A stretch of 64,000 bases of DNA from Cutaneotrichosporon cavernicola (lineage: Eukaryota > Basidiomycota > Tremellomycetes > Trichosporonales > Trichosporonaceae): the NCBI RefSeq assembly GCF_030864355.1, contig NC_083400.1, positions 573,001 to 637,000 on the forward strand, given 5' to 3'. Made by a program: the position numbers and the translations under genes. Shown piece after piece: positions 22,629 to 33,800 of this stretch. The notes beneath the pieces were generated by a model, which did no database searches, had not been told where the DNA came from, and was given only the letters and a program-made list of their open reading frames with translations. Every line of letters begins with the position of its first letter. The first letter of the stretch is position 1.

Positions 22629-25600
22629 CTAGTTGTCTATATACATGGATCGTTGCGCATCACTCCCAAACGGTCCATACCTCCCGAACGCATCTGCAAT
22701 CCGTCCGACAACGCGCATCTCGTAGTCGGCCGAGATATCGTCCACCCCATCCACGAGGGTCGTAGTCTGGGTCTTGACATGTACAGTGCAACCTGGCCCG
22801 AAGCGGAGGAGAGAGGACTTAAGTTGTGCGGGGTGGGGAACGGAGGCGCGGATGTATCCCCAGTCGTCGCCGCCGGCATCGTATGCCGCCCACTCCGGAA
22901 GCGTGATGGAGAGGTTGAGATGTAATTCGGCGAGGGCGAGTTCGGGAGGAGGAATCTCCGGGGGAGCGGGGAAGGTTAAGCTAGGCTCCGGTGGGAAGGC
23001 GCCAAAGTCGGGGTCGAGGATCGAGGGAGGTCGGCGCATTTCGCTCATCGGTCTCGGGGAGAGCTGGGACCGATGGGCCTCGGAATGGACTCTGTGTCTC
23101 ACCGGTTCCGAGTCGACACGGGTCCGTGGTTCCTTCTTGAACCCTTTGGCGAAGGCGCCGATGCCCTTGAACAGCCCGCTTACGGGTCTGGAGACGCGTT
23201 CACGTACGCTCAAAGGCTCGATCTTAGTCTCGATAGGCGCGGTTGGCTCTTCCGTGACAGTACTGATCGTCGCGATCGTTGCCGAGCTCTGGAGGCGGAC
23301 ACGCGTCGAGAAATGTTCCTCGGCCTTAGGAGGTGGGGGAACAAAGAGGATGAGGTGGAGCTTCTTGAGCGAAGCGAAGACGGTCCAGTCGACTGTTGCG
23401 AAGAAGTCGGCTGGTGAGATGGCCGGGTCGGTGAGGTCTACCGCAAGGCGCAGCTCCTCGATACCCGAAGCTGAGGGCGCGAACGCAGCGAATTCGCCTA
23501 GCGACACGGGCTCAGTGGGTGAGAGGAGGAGACGCTGGGGGTGAGGGTAGTCTTGCGCGCGACGGGCGAGGATACTAAGCCACGCGCGAGCGCTGTGCGT
23601 CTGATCTGTCACGAGGCTGTGGATGGGACGGCAGAGCACTGGTGGAACGGTGGCGTGTTTCTGGCCCTCGGCGAAGCGCTGCGCGCCGGCGCGCGGCATC
23701 GACCCAAACTCGAGGGCGTAGCTGACCTCGGCGTCCTGGTTGCGCGGGAGGCAGGGCTCGAATGGGTGGATAGTGTAGAAGATGCCGTCTGGCCGCATTG
23801 GCAGGCGGCGAGTCACGCGGATATCCAAGAACGAGGAGGGACGCGCCATCTCGACCTTTCCACAGGCGACAGTTTCGAGGTTCGGGAAGCTGTCGAAGAG
23901 CTCGAAGAAGCCGCGACCGCGCGATGCGACGAGGCAGCCGCTCAGGTCGAGGTTGTGCACGGCCGCTCGGTAGACGCTCATGCGGTGCTGGTGTCAGCTT
24001 GGCTGGCCGTAGACTCACTGTTGGAACTGGGAGGTTGAGGGGTAGGTTGGAGAAGGAGATATTGGCATACAGAACTGCGATGACGGAGCAGAAGGACGCG
24101 CGGTTCACACGCATCAGGTGAGATAGGACGGGCTGGTGCTCGTACTTGTGGTCCTTGACGACGATGTCGACGACGCGGTTACGGACATGCTCGAGGCCCC
24201 ATACGCGGGCGCCGACTGGGAGGACGAGACGCGGAGTGGGCGTACGTGTCGGCGTCTCCGGAGCCGTGGGTGGGCAATCGAGCTCGGACGGGTCAGTGCT
24301 GAGTCGGTACTCGTGCGGCGGAGAGGGAGGAGTGGAGTGCTTGGAGCTCGGGCGAGGAGAGGCGGAACGTGCCGAGTGAGTAGACCTTGAGGAGGAAACT
24401 GGCGCCCTCAGCGACGAGCTTGAAGCCTTGCCCCGCTGGCGTGAAGGAGAGTGCTGAGATTGACTGTGAGAGGCATTGGGTGCCTGCTTGCTCGCCGTAT
24501 CCGTGCCCCGGACGCGCAGTGATGTGTTCGAGGCCTGCTTGATAGGTTTGGGTGAGTCTGTCCGCGGGATGAGCAGAGAGTCGGTGGACGGCTGCCTGCT
24601 CGACATGGGCGTCGGCACAGGTTCAGGAACGCGCAGGGAGGTACCTGATCCGGACTTGGTGATATGCTTAACGGATGAAGCTCTCAGCGATGAGATTGAC
24701 GCTTGGTTAATGAGAGGCTGCGGGAGCCTCTGTGGATATGCCGGGGTTGGGCTGCCGGTCTGTGGATGTGAGCGCGAGGGACGCCTGATGACGAAGCCTT
24801 TCTGCGGAGTGGATGGGGCCGCCGAGTTTGCAGGCAAAGGGTTGGTGGTCTTAGGAGGCGTAGTCTGGGGAGAAAGAGATTGAGCGTTGGCGACCTTGCT
24901 GTGGAGTGATGAGGCGGATGTCGACGCGCTGATGGCACCAGAACGTGAAGAGAAGGATGTGGCCGACACCTGAGGCTTGACTGCCGGCGGCGGGACCTGG
25001 GGAAGCCGGTGCGGAGGCGATGATGGGCTGGTTGTCTGCGGCGGTGGAGGGTTCTGGATGTGATGGCGCACAGTGAAGCTACCTGGCGAACCGGGAGACG
25101 CAGCAGTGGTACGGTTGGGCGGAGTCGAGGGAGGCTCGGCGGGTGCCTTGGAGGCCTGTGGAACTGAAGAGGTCGATGGAGGCAGGCGGCCTGGAACCGC
25201 CAAAGGACTGGCCTTTGACGTCGCGGTGTGCTTCACGACGAATGTGCCACTCGGCTTAAGAGCATTAGGCGGTTGGGGAGGGCCGGGGAGCTTGAGCGGG
25301 CTCTCCGGCGGCGAGGGAAGCCCCAGACTTGCGTCCTTGACTTGAGTCCGCGACGGAGAATGTTGGGGACGGGCAGGTTGAGCGCTTTGGCGCTCTGCAA
25401 TATTACTCGTAGCAGGCGGTGTAGACATCGGCGTAGCGTACACCGACCCCTGCGGGACAGGGATGGGCATGTGCCCCTCGCCAAACTGATGCGCTCTCCC
25501 TGCTCTAGGCATCTCCGCATCGCTATGCGGTGAAACCTCCACAGGCGCCCTAGCACCTGGTGGCAGTCTCGCTGGTGGGGACACGGCATCGGATCTGGGT

Positions 25601-27036
25601 GGCTGTCTGGCCGCGGGTGATGGGGTAGGTGTAGACCTCGCGTCGGATCGAGGTCCAAACGCAGCGGCGGGGTTATACCGTACTCTAGATTCCGACGAAT
25701 GGCTCGAATCGCTCTTGGGTGGTCCAAATGCCGCCGAAGCATTATATCTCGCTGGTCCTTTTGATTCGGACGAGTGACCCGAGTCGCTCGTAGGCCCAAA
25801 GGCGGCGGCGGGGTTGTATCGCACGGATGGGGTGCGAGTGGGCGCGTTCTTGTTTGGCCCGAAGGCTGCCGAGAGGTTGTATCGTGCTGGCCCAGCGCGG
25901 CCGAATGGTTCTGGCGAATGGTGCGGTGGGGAACCATACTCCCCGTTTGGGGGGAGGGTGGGTCTCGCGGCGGGCTGGGCGCCAGGAGGGAGGGTCATGG
26001 GCGATGTTGAGCTGCATCTCGGCGGAGTGGCGGGTGGGATGACGGACATGTCGTGTCTGGTCCGATGTGACGATTCAGCGGCGTTGTAACGCTGCGGCTC
26101 GGGGTAGACCCGAGATTCCGGTTGTAGCAGAGGTTTAGAGACCTCGTAGCGACGCTGTGGATCCGAGTAGGATTGGGTGTGGGTCCTCGGCTCTTGCGTG
26201 GGTGGAAGGACTGGATGGCAGCGGGGCTGGGTCGGCAGTGGTGCCCGTTGGGGTTCAGCCTGCTGTTGCTGCGCGTAGAACGCTGGGCCCGGAGAGACTT
26301 GTGATTGAGGGTGGGGGAGATCGTAGCGTTCCGGCAGTCTCTGCGGCCCCGGTTGAAACGCAAGTCCCGCCTCGTGGGGTTGAGACTGGAGCTGGAGCTG
26401 GTTTGACAAGTGCCGTTGAAGCTGCACCTGGGGAGGAGTTGGTTGGTACTGGTACTGATACTGCTGAGGCAGCGCTTGATACAGTTCTGGCTGTTCGGAT
26501 GCGTAGGATCGCGGATTGCGATCAGGCTCAGGCTCCCAGGCTGGTGCGAGTGGGGGAGGCTGGGGAGGGTATTGTGGGCGGGGCTGGTACAGGCGGAGGG
26601 CCGAGGAGGGTTGAGGCGGCTGCTCCCAGTTCTGGTACGACCTGCGTTCGTAGACTTGAGGAACCTGGTGGGGCGGGGCCTGGTAATGGACAGATTGCCC
26701 GGGGTTGTGGGGGAATGATGGGAGAGCTGTCCGGGGGTATTGGTAGGGCCCTTGAGGTGGGTGATGAGGTGGCTTATGAAGGTTATGAGGTAGATTATGA
26801 GGCGGGTTATGAGGTAGGTTCTGAGGGCCTTGGAACTGGATCGACGGGGAGCGGTGCACTTGTGGGTTTAACTGTGGGCGAGATGACGGGTGGGGAGGTG
26901 GGAAGTCTGGGTGGGGAGGTGGAGCTGATTGGCAAGTTGAGAAGTCTGGACGGCGCAAGATCGAGACGTGAGCGGGTATGCTGCTCCTCCGTGGGGGGAG
27001 TGTGTGTGTGGTGGGTGTGGACATGGCCATGGACAT
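22629..27036 (-). CDS. large Pro/Gln/Ser-rich protein with F-box-like region
   Basis: The exons 27036-24019 and 23987-22629 join across a 31-nt intron to give 1458 residues. Residues 1-900 are low complexity: Pro/Gln/His-rich at first, then Ser/Pro-rich. Within them are four copies of an RYNxxAAFGP motif (about residues 380-465). From about 935 the sequence becomes folded: a segment with LSHLMRVNRASFCSVIAVLY then NISF resembles an F-box, followed by leucine-spaced strands such as VHNLDLSGCLVASRGRGFF, as in leucine-rich-repeat partners of F-boxes. If so, it would be a substrate receptor of an SCF ubiquitin ligase. The F-box reading is tentative because key Leu-Pro residues are not typical. The start was taken at the first ATG of the frame. 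Confidence 0.7.
25650..25890 (-). repeat. four RYNxxAAFGP coding repeats
   Basis: Four copies of the motif RYN-(P/L/A)-(A/S)-AAFGP occur about 20 residues apart in the disordered part of the large F-box-like protein, two followed by a shared SHSSES spacer. Confidence 0.85.
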
Positions 27037-27663
27037 TGGCTGATGGCGACCAGCGCCAAGGGGAAGGAGAGGATTGCAGTTGAGAATGCCTGGGATGGGC
27101 CTGAGAAATGAGGAGTTTGATTCATCGGACCCATACGTGGTGCACGGACCGAGTGTGACGTGAGAGAGAGAGGAGAAAGTGTTGCACTGACCCCGGCGAG
27201 ATTGATACCCTTGCCAAGGCTGATGAGACTTCAGGTTTGGACTGAAACCAAGGCGGAGGGTGACGAGGAATGCGTGGTGAGGAATTCATCGGCGATCCGC
27301 GATGAGCAGAGAACGGCGATGGCGCGCTTCTCCTCGGCCTCCTCCGGCTCCTCCAGAGTCTTGTACATCAAACCCGTCAACATGATCCAATGGTCCGATG
27401 GGCGAGGGCCCAGCCATCTACACGGACCCGAGCGCTCGCATCGTAAACTGTACTTCGGTGCGCAGTCTCGCAACTTTTTTGTTTCGAGGCCCATTCAAAG
27501 CATGTCCCTGCGCGCGATCGCGATCTCGAGGGTAGTGGAGGCCCGGTCGCCGTCTTGGCTAGGGAATCAGGCGACGTCAGAGGTTAGATGGCCTGTGCAG
27601 ATCTGGATGTGTGAGAAGCAAGATGTAGAGAGTACAGGTTGAACATCCACCGCGGTCATGGTC
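27037..27663. other. intergenic region between the F-box-like gene and TF2
   Basis: This holds the downstream end of the second Zn2Cys6 gene and the promoter of the large gene. A minus-strand open frame (27494-27231, 87 codons) contains a Glu-rich helix-like part, but it has no supporting splice pattern or family match and is not called. Confidence 0.5.
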
Positions 27664-29629
27664 CTATGGCGCACTTGTCAGTTCAGGCTCAGCAGGCGGC
27701 GTGTTACTACGGGAGTCGAGAGGCGGGTCCGCGGGAACAGGCATCTGGACGAAGGTGATCGTCGAAAACTAGGTCAGCTCGGAACAAAGCAACAGCTCAC
27801 CATGTCGCACCAGTCGCGCACGAGGTCCGAGTCGGTGCCCGGCGTGCTGGCCTGTCCGCAGAGCGCGCACGCAATGTGGAATACCTTGCCGCGTACGCTC
27901 TCGCCGTTGCTTGCTAAGTCTTCAACGGGTATGCTCATAAGAAGGTTGTGGATCTCGCGGGCGATGGCCTCGCGCTCGCGAGCCAGTTGATCCTCGTTGA
28001 CATTCAAGGCTGAGCGCAGGTCGTACAGAGCAAACTTGACAATGGCGACGGTAATAAGAATGTTGGCACGTTGTGTCGCGAACACTTGCCGGTTCGCCTC
28101 GAGGGGCACGCTGGGTGGATCTTGGATCGCAGACGGGAGTTCGCGGAGGAGCGCATGCACGCGCTCCTCGGCCACGACGGTCCAAGCGGTCGTGATCGTC
28201 TGGAGTTCACTCAGAGCGCAGCGGTGGTGGAAGAAGCACTCGGACAGGATGCGGAAGAGCTTGGACACGGCAACAAAACCGGCGAGGAGGGACGTCTTGT
28301 GCGCCGGTTGCGGGAACATGCCCTGCGACGTGATGAAGTCGTCGTCGATCGCCTCGGGGTACGAGCACACACCCTGGAAGTCGTTGATGAGCATCGGATT
28401 GCCGGGGATCGCACGGGTTCTGGCGTCAGCGGCTCAGTCGGGAGACATACTTGTCGCTTGCGTAGAGTTGCCAGAAGACGCGGCGGCGGAGCTGGACCTC
28501 GATGTGGTCAAGGCCGAGGGCAGCAGTCTTGGCGTCCGAATGGAGACCGAGGCAGAAAGCCAGTTGAACGGCTTGACCTAGCCGCGCCGCGGCGGTGTGC
28601 GTGAGTCCGATGGAAAGAAGGTAGAAGTTGTCAAAGATGATGATACAGATCTGGGTGAGCGTCACCTGGCCGGTATAGGAGCGCTGGAGGAGTTGCGACG
28701 TGCGGTGGCAACGCCGCTGGAGACGCTTGAGGCCTTCAACGTCGTACTGCTCCGTTACGAGGCGTGACGTCGGGAGCTGTGAGATGGTTAGCGCGACGAT
28801 GGACAGGAGGAGTGCGCGGAAGTCGGTGTCGCGCAAGTCGAGGCGTGTTGCGAGGTTCTCGCTGAACGTCGGCCGGTGCACGAGCGGCAGCAACGGCCAT
28901 TGGTGTTGCAGGTACAGCGAAATGAAGTGGGAAATGTTGGCCCAGGACGCAACGTCCTCGAGTTGCGGCTCGCGCTGGCGCAGCTGCGCCGCCGTGGCGA
29001 CCTCCGGACTCTCCAGCGATAACAGCTGCGCCTGCTCCGAAGGAAACTGGGTTGTCCCCGGCCCCGAGAAGGGATCGAAGCCAAAGTCTACAGGTCCGAA
29101 GACGCTGCCGCCGTCGAGAGTAATGCTGTCCAGCCACGACAGGCCACCGTTGTCGTGGTTACTTCGCATCCCCGTGAGGGCGAGGGACGAGAATGGGGAG
29201 CGCGGCGTCCCGTACTCCTCCAATGGTGATAGAGCGGGCGGCCTGGCAGGGTATGGTGAGTACGAAGGGCGGAACGATGGTTCGGCGGGCGGGGCTGGCT
29301 TGTTCTGGTTCTGAGCCCTCACCTGCATGGCGAAGCTGGGTGAGCGTGATCAAGTGCGAACATACGCATTCTTCCGCCCCGGCTTCTTCTTCACGTAGTC
29401 GTGCGTGCACGCGATCTGGAGGTTACGGCACCCGGTGCATGGACCCGGCTCTTCGGCCTCGACGCACTTGATCTGGTATCAGATATGAATGTGGGGTTCA
29501 GTGGGCGGGGAAGATCGCGGAGGGTCTCCGGGGGGATTGTTGTGAGTGCGGGGGACATACTTTGCGCTTCCTGCAGTTGTCGCAAGTGCTAGACGACTTG
29601 GACTTGCTCGTCGGCGGCGTACTCGACAT
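27664..29629 (-). CDS. Zn2Cys6 fungal transcription factor (TF2)
   Basis: The five exons are 29629-29561, 29472-29366, 29335-28451, 28419-27801 and 27768-27664, giving 594 residues. The binuclear zinc cluster sits at the N-terminus with C16, C19, C26, C35, C38 and C45, the canonical C-x2-C-x6-C-x8-C-x2-C-x6-C spacing, split by the first intron. A basic KKKPGRK linker follows. A fungal_trans-type regulatory domain starts near residue 190, with LYLQHQWPLLPLVHRPTF as the signature block, and runs through the VFWQLYASDK region. The overall layout resembles regulators of sugar or amylolytic genes (AmyR/MAL-activator group), but the actual targets cannot be inferred. The short last exon (35 codons) is supported by exact frame continuity. 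Confidence 0.88.
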
Positions 29630-30153
29630 GTTCGCGTCGCGCTATGCACTGTCGGGCTTGTTTATTGATGGGAGAAGGTGGTTGGTGGTGATGTGAATAG
29701 AGATGCAAGCGGGGGATTCGCGGTGGATTGAACCGGAACGGGATGATCATCCAGTAGCTCCGGGTGGTCACAACAGCCACTATAACGGAACATACTTAAG
29801 GCATTCAAGTAGCTTCAGCCAGTCGTTGTGACGTTGTGTCGTTCTGCTCCCAGTTTCTCCGCTCGACCATGTGCGCCAGCATCAGCATCAGCATCAGCAT
29901 CAGCATCAGCATCCGCGGCTACCCTCCAGCCTCCTGAGTGTGCGACCGTCAGCTCTCTCGCTCTCTAGCGCTCGCTCTAGAGGGGAGTGTGAGATACGCC
30001 AACCCCAGTAACAAGTAGAATGATGTAGAGGGTGCATTGGGCGCGGCTGTGTCTTGATCTGGTAAGCAGCCTTCCGATCCTTCTCCCTCTTCCACTCGAT
30101 ACAACGCTCGTGCATTTCCAAAAGCAAGATGTAGAGCAAGCAACAAAAATATA
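29630..30153. other. intergenic region with CAGCAT repeat
   Basis: This is the promoter side of TF2. It contains a (CAGCAT)n hexanucleotide repeat at 29878-29913 and no gene. Confidence 0.6.
29878..29913 (+). repeat. (CAGCAT)n microsatellite
   Basis: Six tandem CAGCAT units in non-coding DNA. Confidence 0.9.
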
Positions 30154-30248
30154 CGATCGCCGGGAATCGAACCCGAGGCAGGGGTAGGTTCAAACTGGAT
30201 GAGCAGCTAGATGGGAAACCCCTATGTTACCATTACACCACAATCGTT
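30154..30248 (-). tRNA. tRNA-Gly(CCC) with intron
   Basis: Read on the minus strand, the 7-bp acceptor stem pairs ACGATTG with CGATCGT (one G-U). The D arm (GTGTAATGGTAACAT) matches eukaryotic glycine tRNAs. The anticodon stem is GGGGT/ACCCC with loop TTCCCAT, so the anticodon is CCC. A 25-nt intron (30212-30188) sits after position 37, the canonical place. The T arm is closed by TCGGG/CCCGG with loop TTCGATT. The discriminator base is A. Confidence 0.88.
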
Positions 30249-30832
30249 GCCTGATCGCGCTGGTGGTCCCGTTTCTGCGACGCCCTTGAACGCGCCAGGT
30301 GGGCATCTGCATCTGCATGCGGTTGGTTGGCTTGCTGCTGTCCTAGAGGCTGGGAGGCGCGCGAAAGTTCGTTGCCTGCAGGGTCGTGCAGGGTTGGCTC
30401 GGCGTAATAATAGCCGGCCATAGCCGGTTTGTCGGGAATAACTCGAGGCGGTTCATCGGCGCGTTTCATAACTTGGTCAGGGCAAAATCGTCACCCTCAA
30501 ACAAATCACACACGAGATAATAACTTGGCTAATGTCCGAGTAGTAATGCTTAGCGTGTTCGCTATCAGCACCAATAGGTCACTCTGGTCACAGATCCTTC
30601 TGCCGGGGCAGCTGACGGATTGTTGGTGGGCGGCGCCGAGATCTAGAATTGCAGTCAACTCCCTCCTGCGGTCCCAGCTGCCGTTGTCTCCTAAATAGCC
30701 GCTTCCTCAGCTTAGACTCGTTTATCGCTCCGACGCCCAGTTCGAAAAGAAGATGCATTAGCATACGAACGAAAAGTTCAAAGATTCTTTCTACAGATTA
30801 GGTGACAGCGATCCCCCCTCCTTCACCAGAGC
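30249..30832. other. intergenic region
   Basis: It lies between the tRNA-Gly gene and the 3' end of the glycogen-binding-module protein. It is more AT-rich than coding DNA. No gene or motif was recognised. Confidence 0.5.
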
Positions 30833-33800
30833 CTAGTGCTCGTGCTTCTTCCCCGTCAACGCGGCCTTGAGCTGGGCGTTAGCGAATTTCTCAAGATTTG
30901 ACTCACCCTGGCAAAGAATCCCTTCTTCTTACGCGACCCGGTCGAGTGTGCCGTGTGCGTGCTGTGCGCGCCTGGCGTCGCATGCTCCACCACATGTGAT
31001 GTCTTGGCGGGCGTCGTAGGTGCGGCCGTCGTCCCGGTGAGGCGGCTCGGCGTCGTCGGCCGGTCCCCAGGCTGCGTGGAGCCGGCAGTGAGCATGGACG
31101 TGCCAAGGGCCGAGTCCATCGTCTTCTGCGCAAAGGATGTGGCGTCGCCGCCGGCAGTCTTGCCCGCGTCGAGCGCGCCAGTGGCAGCACTACGGCCAGA
31201 GTCGAAGACACCCGTGGCCGCAGTACGGCCAGATCCCAGCGCACCAGTCGCGCTGTCGCGCACACTCCCAAACGCGCCAGTACCTGCAGTATGGGCAGAG
31301 TCGAGTGCGCCGGATCCCGCATTGCGGACAGAGTCGAAGGCACCAGTGGCGCCTGTGCGGCCCTGGTCCAGCGCGCCAGCTACGCCCGTACGGCCGGTGT
31401 CAAGAGCGCCCGTCGCCATGTTGCGGCTCGATTCGAGTGTACCAGTGCCAGCAGTCTTGGCCTGGTCGAAAGCGCCAGAGCCCGCCGCCAGACCCGCAGC
31501 CCCGGCAGCAGTAACGCCCGCGAGAGCGCCGGCTCCGGCCTTGCCGATACTACCCATGCCGGGAAGACCTGAGCCCTGCGCGGGTGGCTCACCAGCGGTG
31601 CCCGGGGCGGGTGTACCCTCAGCATCGAGCTTGGCGCGCGCAGCAGCCTGGGCGTTTGCCGCGTCGGCGGGCATCGCGTCCGCCTCCATGCTCTGCAGGC
31701 GCTCGCGGTCCTTCTTCTTGAACATGTTGCCAAAGAGGGACGATCGGCGGCGCTCCTTCGTCGGAGTCTTGGGCTCGGCCGGGCCAGTGGCGGACTCGGT
31801 ACCGTAGTGCGCAGCAGCCACGCCAGCCGCACCTACAGCACCAACGCCGGCGGTCGCAGCACCCGCAATCGCGCCAGGATGGCCCTCATGCGACTCAAGT
31901 TGAGGAGGCTGGGTCATGTCGGCCTGGACGGGGGCGGGCTGCTCCTGCACCTGGTCGGACTGGCCTGGAACAATCTGGCCTGGCTGGATGCCGGCGAGGC
32001 TCTTCCCGTGCGCCACGGCCTGCTGGCCGGCCTGCTGGCCAGCCTCTGGCAGGCCTTGCAGGAAGTTGCCGCTCTTCGCAGCACTCGGCACGCCCGAGAC
32101 GAACGCCTCGCGGTTGCTGGCCCTGCGGCTGCTCTTGTCCTCGTCGCGCGTCGCACCGTACAGTCCAGAGGCCGCGGCACCCACCACGGCAACACCTGCA
32201 GCGCTGTAGCCCGCAGCCTTGCCCCATCCGGAACCCTCTGTGGGCTCAGGACCAAGCTGCACACCCTCTCGCAACTCGGCGGCGGTGAGGTTACCCTCCG
32301 CAGTGACGGCGGAAGGCTTCTCAGCGGCCAGGGCCTGGGTTGCGGGCGCAGTTGCCGGCGCAGACGACGCGGCTATGGGCTCGTCATAGCTGGCACTGGG
32401 AACACCGACATCCACAGCAGGAGGGGCAGCCTCCTTGACGCCGGTTTGGACGGGCGCGGAAACGGGCGCGGAAGCGGGCGATTCAATGAACGCACTGCCG
32501 CGCGTGCCCTGCCCGTGGGCTTGATCACGGGACTGCTGCTCCTGCGGCGCCTGCTGGCCAGGCTGCATGAACTGCTGCTGCTGACCAGGCTGCTGACCAG
32601 GCTGCGGAACAGGGTGCTGACCAGGCTGAATGAACTGCTGCTGGGCCTGCTGCTGCTGGTTGCGCGAGTACGCATATGCACCAGCGCCAGCCGCGGCGAG
32701 GCCAGCAGCACTGGCCCCAGCCGCCATAGCCGCGGGCGAGACGCCCGAGCCGGAAGTGTTCAACTTGGGGTCGTCGAGGAGTTCGCCCGACACCGCGGTG
32801 TTGTACGAGTCCACGCTGCCACTGATGGAGCGGTTCGGCGTGCCGTCCGCATGCCCCTCCGTGGGCGGGAACCCGGACTCGTCGGCCTGCACACGCGAAA
32901 TGTCCCGCTGAGCAAAAGAGGGTTGCGCGGGAATCGTGCTCTGCTCGACCTGGGTCCTTGCAGTGGTGGCGACGCCGGATGGCGAGAGCACCTCGTCGGC
33001 TGATAACTGCGCGTCGGTCGTCTCAAAGTCCGGCACGACAGCCATGTCGGACTCGCGGCCAGCGGCAACGCCCGCTCCGAGAGCGGCAGCGCCCGCACCG
33101 GCCGCCAGGGCCGGCTTGGCGTAGCCTGACGTGTCGGCTGGCGCGGTGGGTACAGCAGCCTTGTCGACAGACTGGGGAATGGTCCCTGCAGCTGCCCCAA
33201 CAGTCTCTGGGTGGGTGTTGGCGCCGTGCGCGCCTACACCAGCGAGACCAGGGGTACTGGGCGAGGGAATGTCACGGGCAATCGCGGCGTCAGCCGAGGC
33301 GTCGCCAAGCGCGCCAGTCGTGCCAACACTGGGCTGGCTCGAGAGCTGCTGGGCATCCGGCTGCTTGGCCGGCACCTGCTCATCGGGCTTGCCGTGGCGC
33401 AAGGCTGCGTAAGCGCCAGCCCCAAGTGCTGCAGCACCAGCACCAACACCCGCGAGGGTTCCGACGCCAAGACCGCGGTCCTCTGAAGCGAGGTTACGGG
33501 CGCCGGTGACTGTGTCCTGGCCCGCGCCGACCGACTGCTGCACGTTGTCGCTAATCTTACCAGCCTGGTCGGGCAGCTTCTCCGTGCCAGGCACGTTGGC
33601 GGCCGCGCCCGCGCCAGTCTGTGTGAGAGGAGTGGTGGTGTCGGTGGCGAAATCGCGCGCCGCATTGACGGTGTCGGTGCCAAGGTTCTGCGCACCAGCC
33701 AGAGAGTCGGTGCCAAGGTTCTGCGCACCGGCAACAGAGTCGGTGCCGAACTTCTGCGCACCGGCAACAGAGTCGGTGCCGAACTTCTGCGCACCGGCGA

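Noticed and set aside
23541..24038. 165-codon plus-strand frame opposite the F-box-like gene
   Set aside because: It is antisense to a much better supported coding exon and follows its codon periodicity, so it is a shadow.
27231..27494. 87-codon minus-strand frame between the large F-box-like gene and TF2
   Set aside because: It has a Glu-rich helix-like end but no family match and no adjoining exon, and it lies in promoter territory.
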